A stretch of DNA of 64,000 nt from contig NZ_FNNP01000008.1 in NCBI RefSeq assembly GCF_900106805.1, positions 1 through 64,000 of the forward strand. The letters run 5' to 3'. This stretch comes from Ruegeria halocynthiae. GTDB taxonomy: Bacteria; Pseudomonadota; Alphaproteobacteria; Rhodobacterales; Rhodobacteraceae. Position numbers and translations under genes: made by a program. The notes beneath the pieces are model-generated. The model was not told the DNA's origin, searched no databases, and saw only the letters and a program-made list of their open reading frames with translations. Each line of letters starts with the position of its first letter. Positions within the stretch are counted from its first letter, which is position 1. Below are positions 46,101 to 54,701 of the stretch, one piece after another.

Positions 46101-46673
46101 ATGCCTGCATTGAAGCGCAAACAGGTGTTGACGCTGGATCAGGTGACTGAAAAGGCACGCTCTGGCCCGTTTATCGCCAAAATGGCCGGTGTCGTCGCCG
46201 GCCGGCAGGAACGAAAATCAGCGCGCGGCAATCGGTTCGCCTTTGCACAGCTCTCAGACCCTACAGGCGCATACGAGGTTACGCTGTTCTCGGATACACT
46301 GGAGAAATCGCGCGAGTTTCTGGAAACTGGCTCGCAAGTAGTTCTGACCGCCGAGGCAACGATGGAGGCGGATCAGCTCAAGCTGTTGGGCCGCTCTGTT
46401 GGTCCCGTCGACGTGGTGGTAGCCGAGGCAGGGGCCACGGGTCTGCGTGTATTTGTCGAGGATTCCAAAGTTTTACCAAGCATGGCAAAGGTGCTGGAAG
46501 ATGCAGAAACCTCGGCCAAAAGGGCCGCGAAAGGACCGGTTTATGTCTGCCTGTTCGATCCGGGCCTGCCGGGTGAGGTCGAGATGGATCTGGGGCGAAA
46601 CTTCGCGATCAACCCGGAGATCAAAGGCGCGTTGAAGTCGCTTGAGGGGATATCGGAGATCGAAGAAGTCTGA
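43173..46673 (+). CDS. dnaE: DNA polymerase III alpha subunit
   Basis: The 1166-residue protein is the replicative polymerase. It opens with a PHP domain (FIHLRVHTEYSLLEGAVRL, residues 6-24), then the C-family polymerase core with PDFDIDF at 402-408 (catalytic Asp 403 and 405) and the third Asp near 559 in KFDFLGLKT. Tandem helix-hairpin-helix and an OB-fold domain (GVVAGRQERKSARGNRFAFA) close the chain. It acts in the cytosolic replisome. No dnaE2-type features are apparent. It is monocistronic, with a small glycine-zipper gene 87 bp downstream. Confidence 0.97.
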   Translation: MSSNPRFIHLRVHTEYSLLEGAVRLKKLPGLCEKIEMPAVAVTDTNSMFSALEFSVTASGAGVQPIIGCQVDLTYLQAQPGEKPKAPAPLVLLAQSEVGYENLMKLSSCLYVDKGGQLPQVTMEELADRSEGLICLTGGPDGPVGMLLQQGQRPAADVLVDRLARMFPDRLYVELQRHPGEDGQPEAERLTERGHVEMAYAKNLPLVATNDVYFPTSDMYEAHDALICIAEGAYVDQQEGRRRLTAQHYFKSQQEMVTLFADLPEAIKNTVEIAKRCAFMAYRRDPILPKFADDEVAELRRIANEGLQKRLAVIPHAVTPEEYQERLEFELDIIEGMGFPGYFLIVADFIQWSKDQDIPVGPGRGSGAGSLVAYALTITDLDPLRYSLLFERFLNPERVSMPDFDIDFCMDRREEVIRYVQQKYGRDKVGQIITFGALLSKAAVRDIGRVLQMPYGQVDRLSKMIPVEGVKPVSIEKALKDEPRLREEARNEEVVERLLTYGQQVEGLLRNASTHAAGVVIGDRPLDALVPLYQDPRSDMPATQFNMKWVEQAGLVKFDFLGLKTLTVIQNAMDLIFKSGRDLHIAADGTELYEPAEGAKNQINAIPLDDEETYKLYSAAKTVAVFQVESSGMMDALKRMKPDCIEDIIALVALYRPGPMENIPKFCEVKNKLSERDTLHPSIDHILDETQGIIVYQEQVMQIAQEMAGYSLGGADLLRRAMGKKIQEAMDAERPKFLKGAAENDVDEAKATEVWNLLDKFANYGFNKSHAAAYAVVSYQTGWLKANHPVEFMAGVMNCDIHLTDKLAVYFEEVRKGLELPYVPPCVNRSQSTFDVDAGHLVYALGALKNVGVEAMNLIVDGRGEKPFVNLFDFARRVDLKKVGKRPLEMLARAGAFDQLDKNRRRVFESLDPLVQYSAAIHDQKNSNQVSLFGEAGDDLPEPRLSPASDWLPAERLSEEFKAIGFYLSGHPLDDYMPALKRKQVLTLDQVTEKARSGPFIAKMAGVVAGRQERKSARGNRFAFAQLSDPTGAYEVTLFSDTLEKSREFLETGSQVVLTAEATMEADQLKLLGRSVGPVDVVVAEAGATGLRVFVEDSKVLPSMAKVLEDAETSAKRAAKGPVYVCLFDPGLPGEVEMDLGRNFAINPEIKGALKSLEGISEIEEV

Positions 46674-46759
46674 TCCCGCACCGCATTGTTGCCACATGCG
46701 GCCAGCCCGGCTAGGCTGGGTGAACATCCTTAAAAGTCATTTCACAGGAGGGCTCCGAA

Positions 46760-46972
46760 ATGACAAGTTCAGGTAGTGTTTTCAAGATATTTACATTGGC
46801 GATGGCATGTTCATTGGCACTGACCTCGGCCGGACACGCGGACGATAAGAAAAAGAAAAATACTCTGACCGGCGCATTGGTCGGCGCTGGCGTTGGTGCG
46901 CTGGTTGGCGACGGCAAAGGAGCGGCGATCGGCGGTGTGGCCGGAGCGATTATCGGACATAACTGGAAGTGA
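46760..46972 (+). CDS. Small exported glycine-zipper protein
   Basis: The 70-residue protein has a signal peptide (FTLAMACSLALTSAGHA), a short Lys-rich DDKKKKN segment and a glycine zipper GALVGAGVGALVGDGKGAAI followed by GGVAGAIIG. Such zippers insert in or span membranes. RBS GGAGG (46747-46751) precedes the ATG. Its stop overlaps a possible GTG start of the next gene, so the two small genes form one unit. Function is unknown. Confidence 0.75.
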   Translation: MTSSGSVFKIFTLAMACSLALTSAGHADDKKKKNTLTGALVGAGVGALVGDGKGAAIGGVAGAIIGHNWK

Positions 46973-46977
46973 ACGCG

Positions 46978-47346
46978 ATGCAACTTTATCATTTCAAATC
47001 TACCGTCTGCGCTGCGTTACTGGCTGCTCCGACATTTGCTTTGGCGGATGAGGATGCCGACCAGATGGTGCAGGACGCCTTGCCCGTGATGCACTATACC
47101 TGTGCCTCAATCGCCGAAGAGGCGGATGGCGACGAAGAATTTGTCGTGATCGTTGTTCGGAAGATGACGGCCCTGTCGCTCCATAATCGCCAGATCAATA
47201 TCGAAGATCACGCAGCCACTGACGAGGAAAAGGCCCAATTGCGCGAAGCTTTCATCGCTGCGCTGTCCGAGGGCTGCGCTGCAGACAAGAACGCGCTTCT
47301 GGGCGGTGTGGTCGATAACGCGGTGAAATCGACGCTGGGGTTGTGA
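46978..47346 (+). CDS. Small exported protein of unknown function
   Basis: From ATG 46978 the protein has 122 residues (a GTG at 46969 overlapping the previous stop would add three). A signal peptide (FKSTVCAALLAAPTFALA) is followed by an acidic mature chain with two Cys (YTCASIAEE and SEGCAADKN) able to form a disulfide. I recognise no family. It is paired with the glycine-zipper gene, so both may be envelope proteins. Confidence 0.65.
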   Translation: MQLYHFKSTVCAALLAAPTFALADEDADQMVQDALPVMHYTCASIAEEADGDEEFVVIVVRKMTALSLHNRQINIEDHAATDEEKAQLREAFIAALSEGCAADKNALLGGVVDNAVKSTLGL

Positions 47347-47350
47347 TTTA

Positions 47351-48055
47351 CTAGGTCGTTGGTGGCGAAAGGGTGCCGACAGGGCATCGAATGAGCCCCC
47401 AGCCTTTATCCACTCCATTCGACTTGAGACCAGAGACAAGATGATCAGACAGGAAGAGCAGGTTTGGCACTTTTGGGTCTAACCAGATATCAGGACCCCC
47501 CAGTGCCTCGGGCACAACCACAAGCGCTTTCTCTTGATTGCTTCTGGGAAGGTATGTCTTTCCATAGCGGTTGCTCAGCGGCGACCTAACATCACCTTCT
47601 GGCCCCAACACGTCATAATTCCCCACGGATCGTTTGTTACCCACATTCAAAAGATAATATGGTTCAGGCGTTGTGAGGTAGGATTCAGTGGAATCAATAA
47701 GCGTCAACGGATGAAATACCGTTTCACGCAGATCGAATTGCTCCAGAATGCCTTTGGCTGTTTCAGAGACCAACGGCCAACCTCCGCCGCTGATAAACGG
47801 AGCTGTGTAGTACTCTGCCTTGGAATTGTAGTGCCAAACATCCCCCACCTGTTCGGCGGTCAGGATCTCTCCACTTTTCCAAGCTTGTGATGCTTGCCGC
47901 AGAACACTCTTAGACCACTCAACTCTCTCGGCAGGCTGTCTGGCTCGCCAATTGTCAGTGTACTCTCTACGCGAAACACCCTGTATCACATTGATATTGT
48001 TGACTGTCGTGGCAATCCACACGCAAGGCGCGTCGCTGTCATCATTCGCCATCAA
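47351..48055 (-). CDS. Imm11-like (DUF1629) immunity-type protein, orphan
   Basis: The 234-residue protein has a C-terminal half resembling Imm11/DUF1629 proteins: YYLLNVGNKR, then PDIWLDPKVPNLLFLSDHLV and LKSNGVDKGWGLIRC. Members are usually immunity proteins next to polymorphic toxin genes. No toxin is present here; the gene sits between the small envelope genes and slyX. Its base composition is visibly richer in A/T than dnaE and hisS on either side, suggesting acquisition. Assignment rests on pattern recognition only. Confidence 0.55.
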   Translation of the reverse strand: MMANDDSDAPCVWIATTVNNINVIQGVSRREYTDNWRARQPAERVEWSKSVLRQASQAWKSGEILTAEQVGDVWHYNSKAEYYTAPFISGGGWPLVSETAKGILEQFDLRETVFHPLTLIDSTESYLTTPEPYYLLNVGNKRSVGNYDVLGPEGDVRSPLSNRYGKTYLPRSNQEKALVVVPEALGGPDIWLDPKVPNLLFLSDHLVSGLKSNGVDKGWGLIRCPVGTLSPPTT

Positions 48056-48062
48056 TCAGCCC

Positions 48063-48257
48063 TCAGTAATGCGGTGGGCGTTCGTCGCCGAGCACAACCC
48101 CGCCCGAGCCTTCCTGCGCCCGCTCACCCTCGCGCTGCAGCAACATCTCGACGCGGCGGGTCAGGCGGTCGATCTCGGCCTGTTGGCTTGTGACGACCGT
48201 ATTCAGATCTTCAACCGTGCGTGTCAGATGGGCGATCTGTTCTTCCAGATGCTGCAT
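48063..48257 (-). CDS. slyX: SlyX family protein
   Basis: The 64-residue protein starts at ATG 48257, behind AGGAGAG. It is almost wholly a heptad coiled coil (MQHLEEQIAHLTRTVEDLNT, then VVTSQQAEIDRLTRRVEMLL) with the SlyX ending RPPHY. SlyX proteins are short cytosolic coiled coils of unknown role. It is divergent from hisS. Confidence 0.9.
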   Translation of the reverse strand: MQHLEEQIAHLTRTVEDLNTVVTSQQAEIDRLTRRVEMLLQREGERAQEGSGGVVLGDERPPHY

Positions 48258-48382
48258 GGGGCTCTCCTTTTGTGCGTCTCTTAGCGACCCCGGCAGCCCA
48301 TGACCAGTGAAACCCCGCCTTGCCCCGATGCAGGCCATGGGATAGACCGCGCGCGGAACACTAAGCCCCAAGGACGCCCCAA

Positions 48383-49966
48383 ATGGCCAAGCCCAAGAAA
48401 CAGCCCCGCCCCAAGGCCGTAACGCCAAAAGGGTTCCGCGACTATTTCGGCGAGGAAGTCACGCAGCGCACTGAGATGCTGCGGAAGATTGCGGGTGTCT
48501 ATCATCGTTACGGGTTTGATGCGTTGGAGAGCAGCGCGGTTGAAACCGTCGAGGCGCTGGGCAAATTTCTTCCAGACGTGGATCGCCCGAACGAAGGCGT
48601 GTTTGCGTGGCAGGAAGTTGATGAAAACGACAAGGGCGATTGGATGGCCCTGCGCTATGACCTGACCGCGCCTTTGGCCCGCGTTTACGCGCAGCACCGC
48701 AACGACTTGCCGACGCCTTATCGCCGCTATGCGATGGGTCCGGTCTGGCGCAACGAAAAGCCGGGGCCGGGGCGGTATCGTCAGTTTTATCAGTGTGATG
48801 CAGATACGGTTGGCACGGCTTCGATGGCTGCCGACGCTGAAATTTGCGCGATGCTGTCGGATACTCTGGAGACCGTCGGCATTCCCCGGGGCGACTATTT
48901 GGTGCGGGTGAATAACCGTAAGGTTTTGAATGGAATTCTTGAAGGTTTGACTGCCGATAACGACAAAGCACGTTCGTTGCCAACCAGTTTTCCCGAAATG
49001 TTGGATACAAAAGTGACCGACTTAGAGTTCATTGATCCGGATGCGGTTCTTCGCACTATCGACAAGTTTGACAAAGTTGGCGCTGGCGGTGTCTTGGAGT
49101 TGTTAACTACTGGTCGGAAAGATCAATCGGGAGCCTTCATTGATGGGGTTGGTCTCTCAGAGGAAGATGCCTCTCGAGTTGTGCGGTTCATGCAGTCGAA
49201 AGGCAAAGACAACAGAGAGACTTTGTCGAACCTAAAAAGCCTGATGGGTGAAGAGAGCTTGGCTGCCCACAAGGAACATGGCGTTTACAATGCTGGCCTA
49301 GAGGGGATTGAGGAACTCGAAGCAATAGCCAATTTGCTCGAAGCCCAAGGATATGGTCCTGACCGCATTGTTATCGACCCATCGGTCGTTCGTGGCCTCG
49401 GCTACTACACCGGACCGGTCTACGAGGCCGAGCTGACCTTTGAAATCTTCGACGAAAAAGGGCGCAAGCGGCAGTTCGGCTCTGTCGCAGGCGGCGGTCG
49501 CTATGACGATCTGGTCAAACGCTTTACCGGGCAGGAAGTGCCCGCGACTGGAATCTCCATCGGTGTTGACCGCTTGCTGGCCGCTTTGCGCGAAAAGGGT
49601 CGGATCGCGGCGCAAGCCACTGGTCCCGTGGTTGTGACCGTGATGGATCGCGACCGCATGGCAGATTATCAGGCCATGGTGGCTGAGCTGCGCAATGCAG
49701 GTATCCGGGCCGAGGTTTATCTGGGCAATCCCAAGAACTTTGGCAACCAGTTGAAATACGCGGACAAGCGGAACTCTCCCATCGCTGTGATCGAAGGCGG
49801 TGATGAAAAAGACAAGGGCATCGTGCAGATCAAAGACCTGATCCTAGGCGCCAAGATCGCCGAAAGCGCCACGCTTGAGGAATGGAAAGAACGCCCCAGC
49901 CAGTTTGAAGTGCCGCGTGGTGATCTGGTCGCTAAGGTGCGTGAAATTCTGGACAATCAGGACTAG
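48383..49966 (+). CDS. hisS: Histidyl-tRNA synthetase
   Basis: The 527-residue class II synthetase contains motif 2-like [20 protein letters not shown], the HisA signature [13 protein letters not shown] and [13 protein letters not shown], and the C-terminal anticodon-binding domain ([20 protein letters not shown]). It charges tRNA-His with histidine. The stretch from about 48900 to 49390 (residues about 173-336, the insertion domain) uses codons richer in A/T (GTT, TTG, TTA, AGA, CTA) than both flanks although the frame is intact. It is followed by hisZ after 3 bp and hisG. Confidence 0.96.
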   Translation: MAKPKKQPRPKAVTPKGFRDYFGEEVTQRTEMLRKIAGVYHRYGFDALESSAVETVEALGKFLPDVDRPNEGVFAWQEVDENDKGDWMALRYDLTAPLARVYAQHRNDLPTPYRRYAMGPVWRNEKPGPGRYRQFYQCDADTVGTASMAADAEICAMLSDTLETVGIPRGDYLVRVNNRKVLNGILEGLTADNDKARSLPTSFPEMLDTKVTDLEFIDPDAVLRTIDKFDKVGAGGVLELLTTGRKDQSGAFIDGVGLSEEDASRVVRFMQSKGKDNRETLSNLKSLMGEESLAAHKEHGVYNAGLEGIEELEAIANLLEAQGYGPDRIVIDPSVVRGLGYYTGPVYEAELTFEIFDEKGRKRQFGSVAGGGRYDDLVKRFTGQEVPATGISIGVDRLLAALREKGRIAAQATGPVVVTVMDRDRMADYQAMVAELRNAGIRAEVYLGNPKNFGNQLKYADKRNSPIAVIEGGDEKDKGIVQIKDLILGAKIAESATLEEWKERPSQFEVPRGDLVAKVREILDNQD

Positions 49967-49969
49967 GCC

Positions 49970-51064
49970 ATGCCCAACCGTTCCCAGATACAGGCCCGCG
50001 CTGCGATGATGCGTGTCCGGTTCGAGGCTGCGGGCGCGCATGTGGTGGATACACCTCTGCTGCAATCGGCCGGAATGCTGCTGGACCTTTATGGTGAGGA
50101 TATCCGCGCCCGCGCCTATGTCACCTCGGACGCATTGCGGGGCGAGCAGATGCTACGTCCGGATTTCACTCTGCCGGTTGTGCAGATGCACATGTCTGAA
50201 GGGGCGGAGCCTGCGCGATATACCTATTCGGGAGAGGTGTTCCGCCGTCAGGAACATGATCCGGACCGGGCCAATGAGTATATTCAGGTCGGTTATGAGG
50301 TGTTTGACCGCGAGGATCCTGCCGGGGCCGATGCCGAGGTGTTCTCGTTGTTTGCGTTGCAACTGCGCGGTCTCCCCCTGCGGGCGGCGACGGGCGATAT
50401 CGGTATTCTGACCGCTGCCGTGGCAGGGCTGAAGACAACCGATCGTCGCAAGGTCGCACTGATGCGGCATCTCTGGAGGCCACGTCGGTTCCGTGTACTG
50501 CTGGACCGTTATGCCGGACGTAAACAGGGCCCCGAGGATCGCGATGCGCTGCTGGATGCGGATGATCCTCTGTCGATCGATGCACCGCTGATTGGTAAGC
50601 GCCGCGCGCCCGAAATCCTTGAGCGGATCGAGGCGTTGCGTGAAGACCGTGCCGCGCCGCCGATCTCGGATTATGAATTGGCCGGGCTCGAGACGTTGCT
50701 GAACGTGCGCGAAACCATGCCTTTCGCATTGGAACAACTGCGCGATGTGGCCGTCGACTTGCCGCAGATCACTCCAGCTCTGGATCGACTGGAGGCTCGG
50801 ATCGCGGCCTTGCAGGCGCGAGGGGTGGATGTAAACCGGCTGGATTTCGAAGCCTCGTACGGCCGGACTTCGATGGAATATTACGACGGTTTTGTCTTTG
50901 GTTTCTATGCTGAAGGTCGTCCTGATCTGCCGCCCGTGGCAACCGGCGGGCGCTATGATGCGCTGACCCGACAGTTGGGTGATGGCTCTGAGATCCCGGC
51001 CATCGGCGGTGTGATCCGCCCAGACTTGATGCTGGAGATTGAGGAGAGTGCGCAATGGGCCTGA
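49970..51064 (+). CDS. hisZ: ATP phosphoribosyltransferase regulatory subunit
   Basis: The 364-residue protein is a HisRS paralogue without an anticodon-binding domain: DIRARAYVTSDALRGEQMLR, RPDFTLPVVQMHMSEGAEPA, GEVFRRQEH, and GGRYDALTRQLGDGSEIPAI. Synthetase catalytic signatures are altered, as expected of HisZ. It forms the hetero-octamer with short HisG and confers histidine feedback inhibition. Its end overlaps hisG by 10 bases. Confidence 0.93.
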   Translation: MPNRSQIQARAAMMRVRFEAAGAHVVDTPLLQSAGMLLDLYGEDIRARAYVTSDALRGEQMLRPDFTLPVVQMHMSEGAEPARYTYSGEVFRRQEHDPDRANEYIQVGYEVFDREDPAGADAEVFSLFALQLRGLPLRAATGDIGILTAAVAGLKTTDRRKVALMRHLWRPRRFRVLLDRYAGRKQGPEDRDALLDADDPLSIDAPLIGKRRAPEILERIEALREDRAAPPISDYELAGLETLLNVRETMPFALEQLRDVAVDLPQITPALDRLEARIAALQARGVDVNRLDFEASYGRTSMEYYDGFVFGFYAEGRPDLPPVATGGRYDALTRQLGDGSEIPAIGGVIRPDLMLEIEESAQWA

Positions 51065-51744
51065 AGTTGGGCGTGCCCTCGAAGGGTCGGTTGATGGACA
51101 AGACCTTCGCGTGGTTCGAAAAGTGCGGTATTACCCTGTCGCGCAGTGGGTCGGATCGCGAATATGCGGGCAAGGTCGAGGGGATTGAAGGTGTCTCGCT
51201 GATCTTGCTGTCCGCCGGGGAGATACCGCGCGAGCTTGCCGCCGGGCGTATTCATCTGGGTGTGACCGGCATTGATCTGGTGCACGAGAAACTACCGCGC
51301 TGGGAACAGCAGGTTGAAGAGGTCGCACCGCTGGGGTTTGGCAAGGCTGACCTGATCATCGCAACGCCTGCCTGCTGGGTCGACGTGGAGACGCTGGATG
51401 ATCTGGACGCGGCAGCGGCAGGCTTTCGCAAGGCGCACGGGCACCGGCTGCGTATCGCCACCAAGTATCACCGTCTGGTCCGCGAATTCCTGACGGACGC
51501 AGGCGTTGCCGACTACACGCTAGTCGACAGCCAGGGCGCGACCGAGGGCACGGTGGTGAATGAAACTGCCGAGGCGATTGCTGATATCACCTCGACTGGC
51601 GAGACGCTCAGGGCGAACCACCTGAAGATTCTGTCGGATGGGTTGATCCTGCAATCGCAGGCGACCTTATGGCGCAGCCGTGTCGCGAAATACGATGCGG
51701 GCGAAAAAGCGGTTCTGAACGAGCTTATGGAGCGGTTGATCTAA
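51055..51744 (+). CDS. hisG: ATP phosphoribosyltransferase catalytic subunit, short form
   Basis: The 229-residue protein lacks the C-terminal regulatory domain of long HisG, consistent with the adjacent hisZ. Recognisable are KLGVPSKGRLMDKTFAWFEK at the N-terminus, the GVTGIDLVHEKLP motif, and the PRPP-binding loop VDSQGATEGTVVNET. It catalyses the first step of histidine synthesis (ATP + PRPP). Its stop overlaps the convergent DUF1489 gene by four bases. Confidence 0.95.
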   Translation: MGLKLGVPSKGRLMDKTFAWFEKCGITLSRSGSDREYAGKVEGIEGVSLILLSAGEIPRELAAGRIHLGVTGIDLVHEKLPRWEQQVEEVAPLGFGKADLIIATPACWVDVETLDDLDAAAAGFRKAHGHRLRIATKYHRLVREFLTDAGVADYTLVDSQGATEGTVVNETAEAIADITSTGETLRANHLKILSDGLILQSQATLWRSRVAKYDAGEKAVLNELMERLI

Positions 51745-52172
51745 AGCACCCCGATTTCCGCGAGGGCGCGGTTCAGATCGTCAGGCAGGGCATCGTCCTG
51801 CGCGCGCCCTTTGGGCAAATCGGGGGGCGTGTCCTCGGGTTTGAGATACCGCCAGCCTTGAAAAGGGCGTTTCAGGGCAGCTTGTGTGCGGATCACCTCA
51901 GGGTCGAGGATAATGGCGCAGCGACGGATGCCATCCTCACCGCGAACCTCGTCTAACCGCAGGATACGCTGGCGGCATTGGACCACGCCTTTGATCACCC
52001 AATAGATTGATCCGCCCTTCAGAATCTCGGCGTCGCGCTTTGGCCACATGCGGGTAACATGGCGCGGTAAATTATCATCGAAGCGCAGGCGATGTGTCTC
52101 TTGCCAGTCGATGAGATCGTCGACACTGTCTGTTCCGACAGAGAGTTTTATGAGGTTTATGTACTTATCCAC
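51741..52172 (-). CDS. DUF1489 family protein
   Basis: The 143-residue protein starts with INLIKLSVGTDSVDDLIDWQ and holds HVTRMWPKRDAEILKGGSIY, ILRLDEVRGEDGIRRCAIIL and the ending KRPFQGWRYLKPEDTPPDL, all DUF1489 hallmarks. The family is restricted to Alphaproteobacteria and its function is not established. The GTG start at 52172 lies inside a consensus DnaA box. It is convergent with hisG and divergent from nrdJ. Confidence 0.88.
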   Translation of the reverse strand: MDKYINLIKLSVGTDSVDDLIDWQETHRLRFDDNLPRHVTRMWPKRDAEILKGGSIYWVIKGVVQCRQRILRLDEVRGEDGIRRCAIILDPEVIRTQAALKRPFQGWRYLKPEDTPPDLPKGRAQDDALPDDLNRALAEIGVL

Positions 52173-52173
52173 A
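52165..52173 (+). promoter_or_regulatory. Consensus DnaA box upstream of nrdJ
   Basis: TTATCCACA is the perfect consensus DnaA box. It lies 129 bp before the nrdJ start, in the divergent gap with the DUF1489 gene whose start codon it overlaps. DnaA regulates ribonucleotide reductase genes in other bacteria, so control of nrdJ by DnaA is plausible; a single 9-mer can also occur by chance. Confidence 0.45.
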
Positions 52174-52301
52174 GCTTTCCCACAGAGTCGTCCCGAGGCA
52201 GGTCTTTATATTGTAGCTTTCGTACAATCGCTATCAAGGTGTTGTGGTTAAGATGTGATTTGAGGTAATCTGGGTGCCTCTTTCAGCACAGGGAATCACC
52301 A

Positions 52302-54584
52302 ATGAGCCGCTTTGCCGCCCCCATCGCCGAGCAGATCTGGGACATGAAATACCGTTTCAAACAGGCGGATGGTACGCCCATCGACCAGACAATCGAAGAC
52401 AGCTGGCGGCGGATCGCCCGTGATTTGGCACGTGTTGAAGAAGATCCGGGGCATTGGGAAGAAAAATTCTATGGGGCGCTGGAGGATTTCAGATACCTGC
52501 CCGCAGGCCGCATAACGGCCGGGGCCGGGACGGCACGCCAGGTGACCCTGTTCAACTGCTTTGTGATGGGCACGGTCCCCGACAGCATGGGCGGCATTTT
52601 TGACATGCTGAAAGAGGCCGCGCTGACCATGCAACAGGGGGGAGGGATCGGCTATGACTTCTCGACCATTCGCCCTCGTGGGGCGGATGTGAAGGGTGTT
52701 GCGGCGGATGCCTCGGGCCCCCTGAGTTTTATGGATGTGTGGGATGCGATGTGCCGGACGATCATGTCGGCCGGGTCGCGTCGTGGTGCGATGATGGCGA
52801 CGATGCGCTGTGATCACCCAGATATTGAGCAGTTTATCACTGCAAAATCCGATCCGGCCCGCCTGCGCATGTTCAATATGTCTGTGCTGGTGACTGATCC
52901 ATTCATGGAAGCGGTCAAGGCGGATGGATCGTGGGATTTGGTTTTCGGGAACAAAGTCTTTCAAACCGTTCAGGCACGCGATCTTTGGAACAAGATCATG
53001 CAGGCGACCTATGATTATGCCGAGCCGGGTGTGATCTTCATCGACCGTATCAACAAGGCCAACAACCTGAGCTACGTCGAAACTATTGCCGCGACGAATC
53101 CATGCGGAGAACAACCTCTGCCGCCCTACGGTGCCTGCTTGCTGGGCTCGATTAACCTTGCACGTCTGGTGGCAGAACCATTCGAAGATGCAGCTCATCT
53201 GGATGAGGCCGCATTGCAGGACCTTGTCGCCACGGCGGTTCGCATGATGGATAACGTCGTTGACGCATCCAAGTTCCCATTGCCAGAGCAGGCCGCGGAA
53301 GCGCAGGCCAAGCGACGCATTGGGCTGGGCGTGACAGGGCTTGCCGATGCTTTGCTCATGCTGGGCCTGCGCTATGGTTCGGACGAGGCGGCGCGTCAAA
53401 CCGAGCGCTGGTTGCATAGTATTGCCCGCGCCGCGTATCTGGCGTCGGTGGATTTGGCAAAGGAGAAGGGGGCGTTCCCACTGTTTGATGCCGAGAAATT
53501 CCTGGCCAGCGGTACCATGCTGCAGATGGATGACGATGTGCGCGACGCGATCCGTGATCACGGCATCCGCAATGCGCTGCTGACTTCGATCGCACCGACG
53601 GGAACGATTTCTCTTTACGCAGGCAACGTGTCTTCGGGGATCGAGCCCGTCTTCGCCTATGCTTACACGCGCAAAGTGTTGCAGAAAGACGGCTCTCGCA
53701 CCGAAGAAGAGGTGGTTGATTACGCCGTTCAGATGTGGCGCGACAAGTTTGGCGATAAGGAACTGCCGGATTATTTTGTCAATGCACAGACATTAGCCCC
53801 GTCGGATCACGTCAGAATGCAGGCTGCGGCGCAGAAATGGATCGACAGTTCGATCTCGAAGACGATCAACTGCCCCGAGGACATTAGCTTTGCGGAGTTC
53901 AAAGATGTTTACATGCAGGCTTGGGATCAGGGCTGCAAAGGATGTACAACCTATCGCCCGAATGACGTGACCGGGTCGGTTCTTTCGGTTTCTGAAAGTG
54001 CGGATACCGCGCCGGGCGAAAGCGCTGACGCCCCGCACGAAGTGGATGGTGGCGAGGTGGTCTACATGTCCGAACCGCTGGACCGCCCGCAATCGCTGGA
54101 GGGGTCAACCTACAAGCTGAAATGGCCCGATAGCGAGCACGCAATCTATCTGACGATCAATGATATCGTGATAGGCGGTCGGCGTCGTCCCTTTGAAGTA
54201 TTCATCAACTCGAAGAACATGGAACACTACGCGTGGACCTTGGCCCTGACACGGATGATCTCGGCTGTGTTCCGGCGTGGTGGAGATGTGTCCTTCGTGG
54301 TCGAAGAGCTCAAGGCTGTATTCGATCCGCGCGGCGGGGCCTGGGTTAAGGGCAAATACATACCATCCATTCTTGCTGCGATCGGCGGAGTGATAGAGCA
54401 ACACATGGTTGCCATAGGATTTCTTGAAGGCGAAGGGATGGGTCTGAAATCGGACCCTCAGGCGCAGGTGGTAAACTTGGACACTCCACGCGGCAAGGCG
54501 TGCCCGTCCTGTGGCCAGTTCGACATGGTGATGATCGAAGGTTGCATGACCTGTCGCAGTTGTGGTCATTCGAAGTGTGGTTAG
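52302..54584 (+). CDS. nrdJ: Vitamin B12-dependent (class II) ribonucleotide reductase
   Basis: The 760-residue protein has the class II reductase pattern: active-site redox Cys in TLFNCFVMG (C86), the catalytic NPCGEQPLPPYGACLLGSIN block with C268 and E270, and a C-terminal zinc-ribbon-like tail ACPSCGQFDMVMIEGCMTCR. It makes deoxyribonucleotides using adenosylcobalamin, without oxygen requirement. No nrdAB is present in the window. The length is short compared with larger NrdJ forms of over 900 residues. I see no B12 riboswitch in the 129-bp leader. A hairpin follows the gene. Confidence 0.93.
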   Translation: MSRFAAPIAEQIWDMKYRFKQADGTPIDQTIEDSWRRIARDLARVEEDPGHWEEKFYGALEDFRYLPAGRITAGAGTARQVTLFNCFVMGTVPDSMGGIFDMLKEAALTMQQGGGIGYDFSTIRPRGADVKGVAADASGPLSFMDVWDAMCRTIMSAGSRRGAMMATMRCDHPDIEQFITAKSDPARLRMFNMSVLVTDPFMEAVKADGSWDLVFGNKVFQTVQARDLWNKIMQATYDYAEPGVIFIDRINKANNLSYVETIAATNPCGEQPLPPYGACLLGSINLARLVAEPFEDAAHLDEAALQDLVATAVRMMDNVVDASKFPLPEQAAEAQAKRRIGLGVTGLADALLMLGLRYGSDEAARQTERWLHSIARAAYLASVDLAKEKGAFPLFDAEKFLASGTMLQMDDDVRDAIRDHGIRNALLTSIAPTGTISLYAGNVSSGIEPVFAYAYTRKVLQKDGSRTEEEVVDYAVQMWRDKFGDKELPDYFVNAQTLAPSDHVRMQAAAQKWIDSSISKTINCPEDISFAEFKDVYMQAWDQGCKGCTTYRPNDVTGSVLSVSESADTAPGESADAPHEVDGGEVVYMSEPLDRPQSLEGSTYKLKWPDSEHAIYLTINDIVIGGRRRPFEVFINSKNMEHYAWTLALTRMISAVFRRGGDVSFVVEELKAVFDPRGGAWVKGKYIPSILAAIGGVIEQHMVAIGFLEGEGMGLKSDPQAQVVNLDTPRGKACPSCGQFDMVMIEGCMTCRSCGHSKCG

Positions 54585-54674
54585 CTGGTATAAAATGTAT
54601 CTTTGTTGTTGTGGCGTTTCATAGGACATGACCTAAACGTTTCAATAGATCATTTTGGCTGGTGATATGAGAAT

Positions 54675-54701
54675 ACGGCCTCGGATTTCTTCCGGGGCCG
54701 T
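54675..54701 (+). terminator. Terminator-like hairpin after nrdJ
   Basis: ACGGCC-T-CGG and CCG-G-GGCCGT form a 9-bp stem with one mismatch and a 7-base loop, 90 bp after the nrdJ stop. No T-run follows, so termination may be Rho-dependent or the hairpin may have another role. Confidence 0.45.

Noticed and set aside
52174-52301. Possible B12 riboswitch before nrdJ
   Set aside because: No B12-box-like conserved core could be found and the leader is too short for the full element.
52296-53561. 421-residue open frame antisense to nrdJ
   Set aside because: Mirror of nrdJ codons; no motif or ribosome site.
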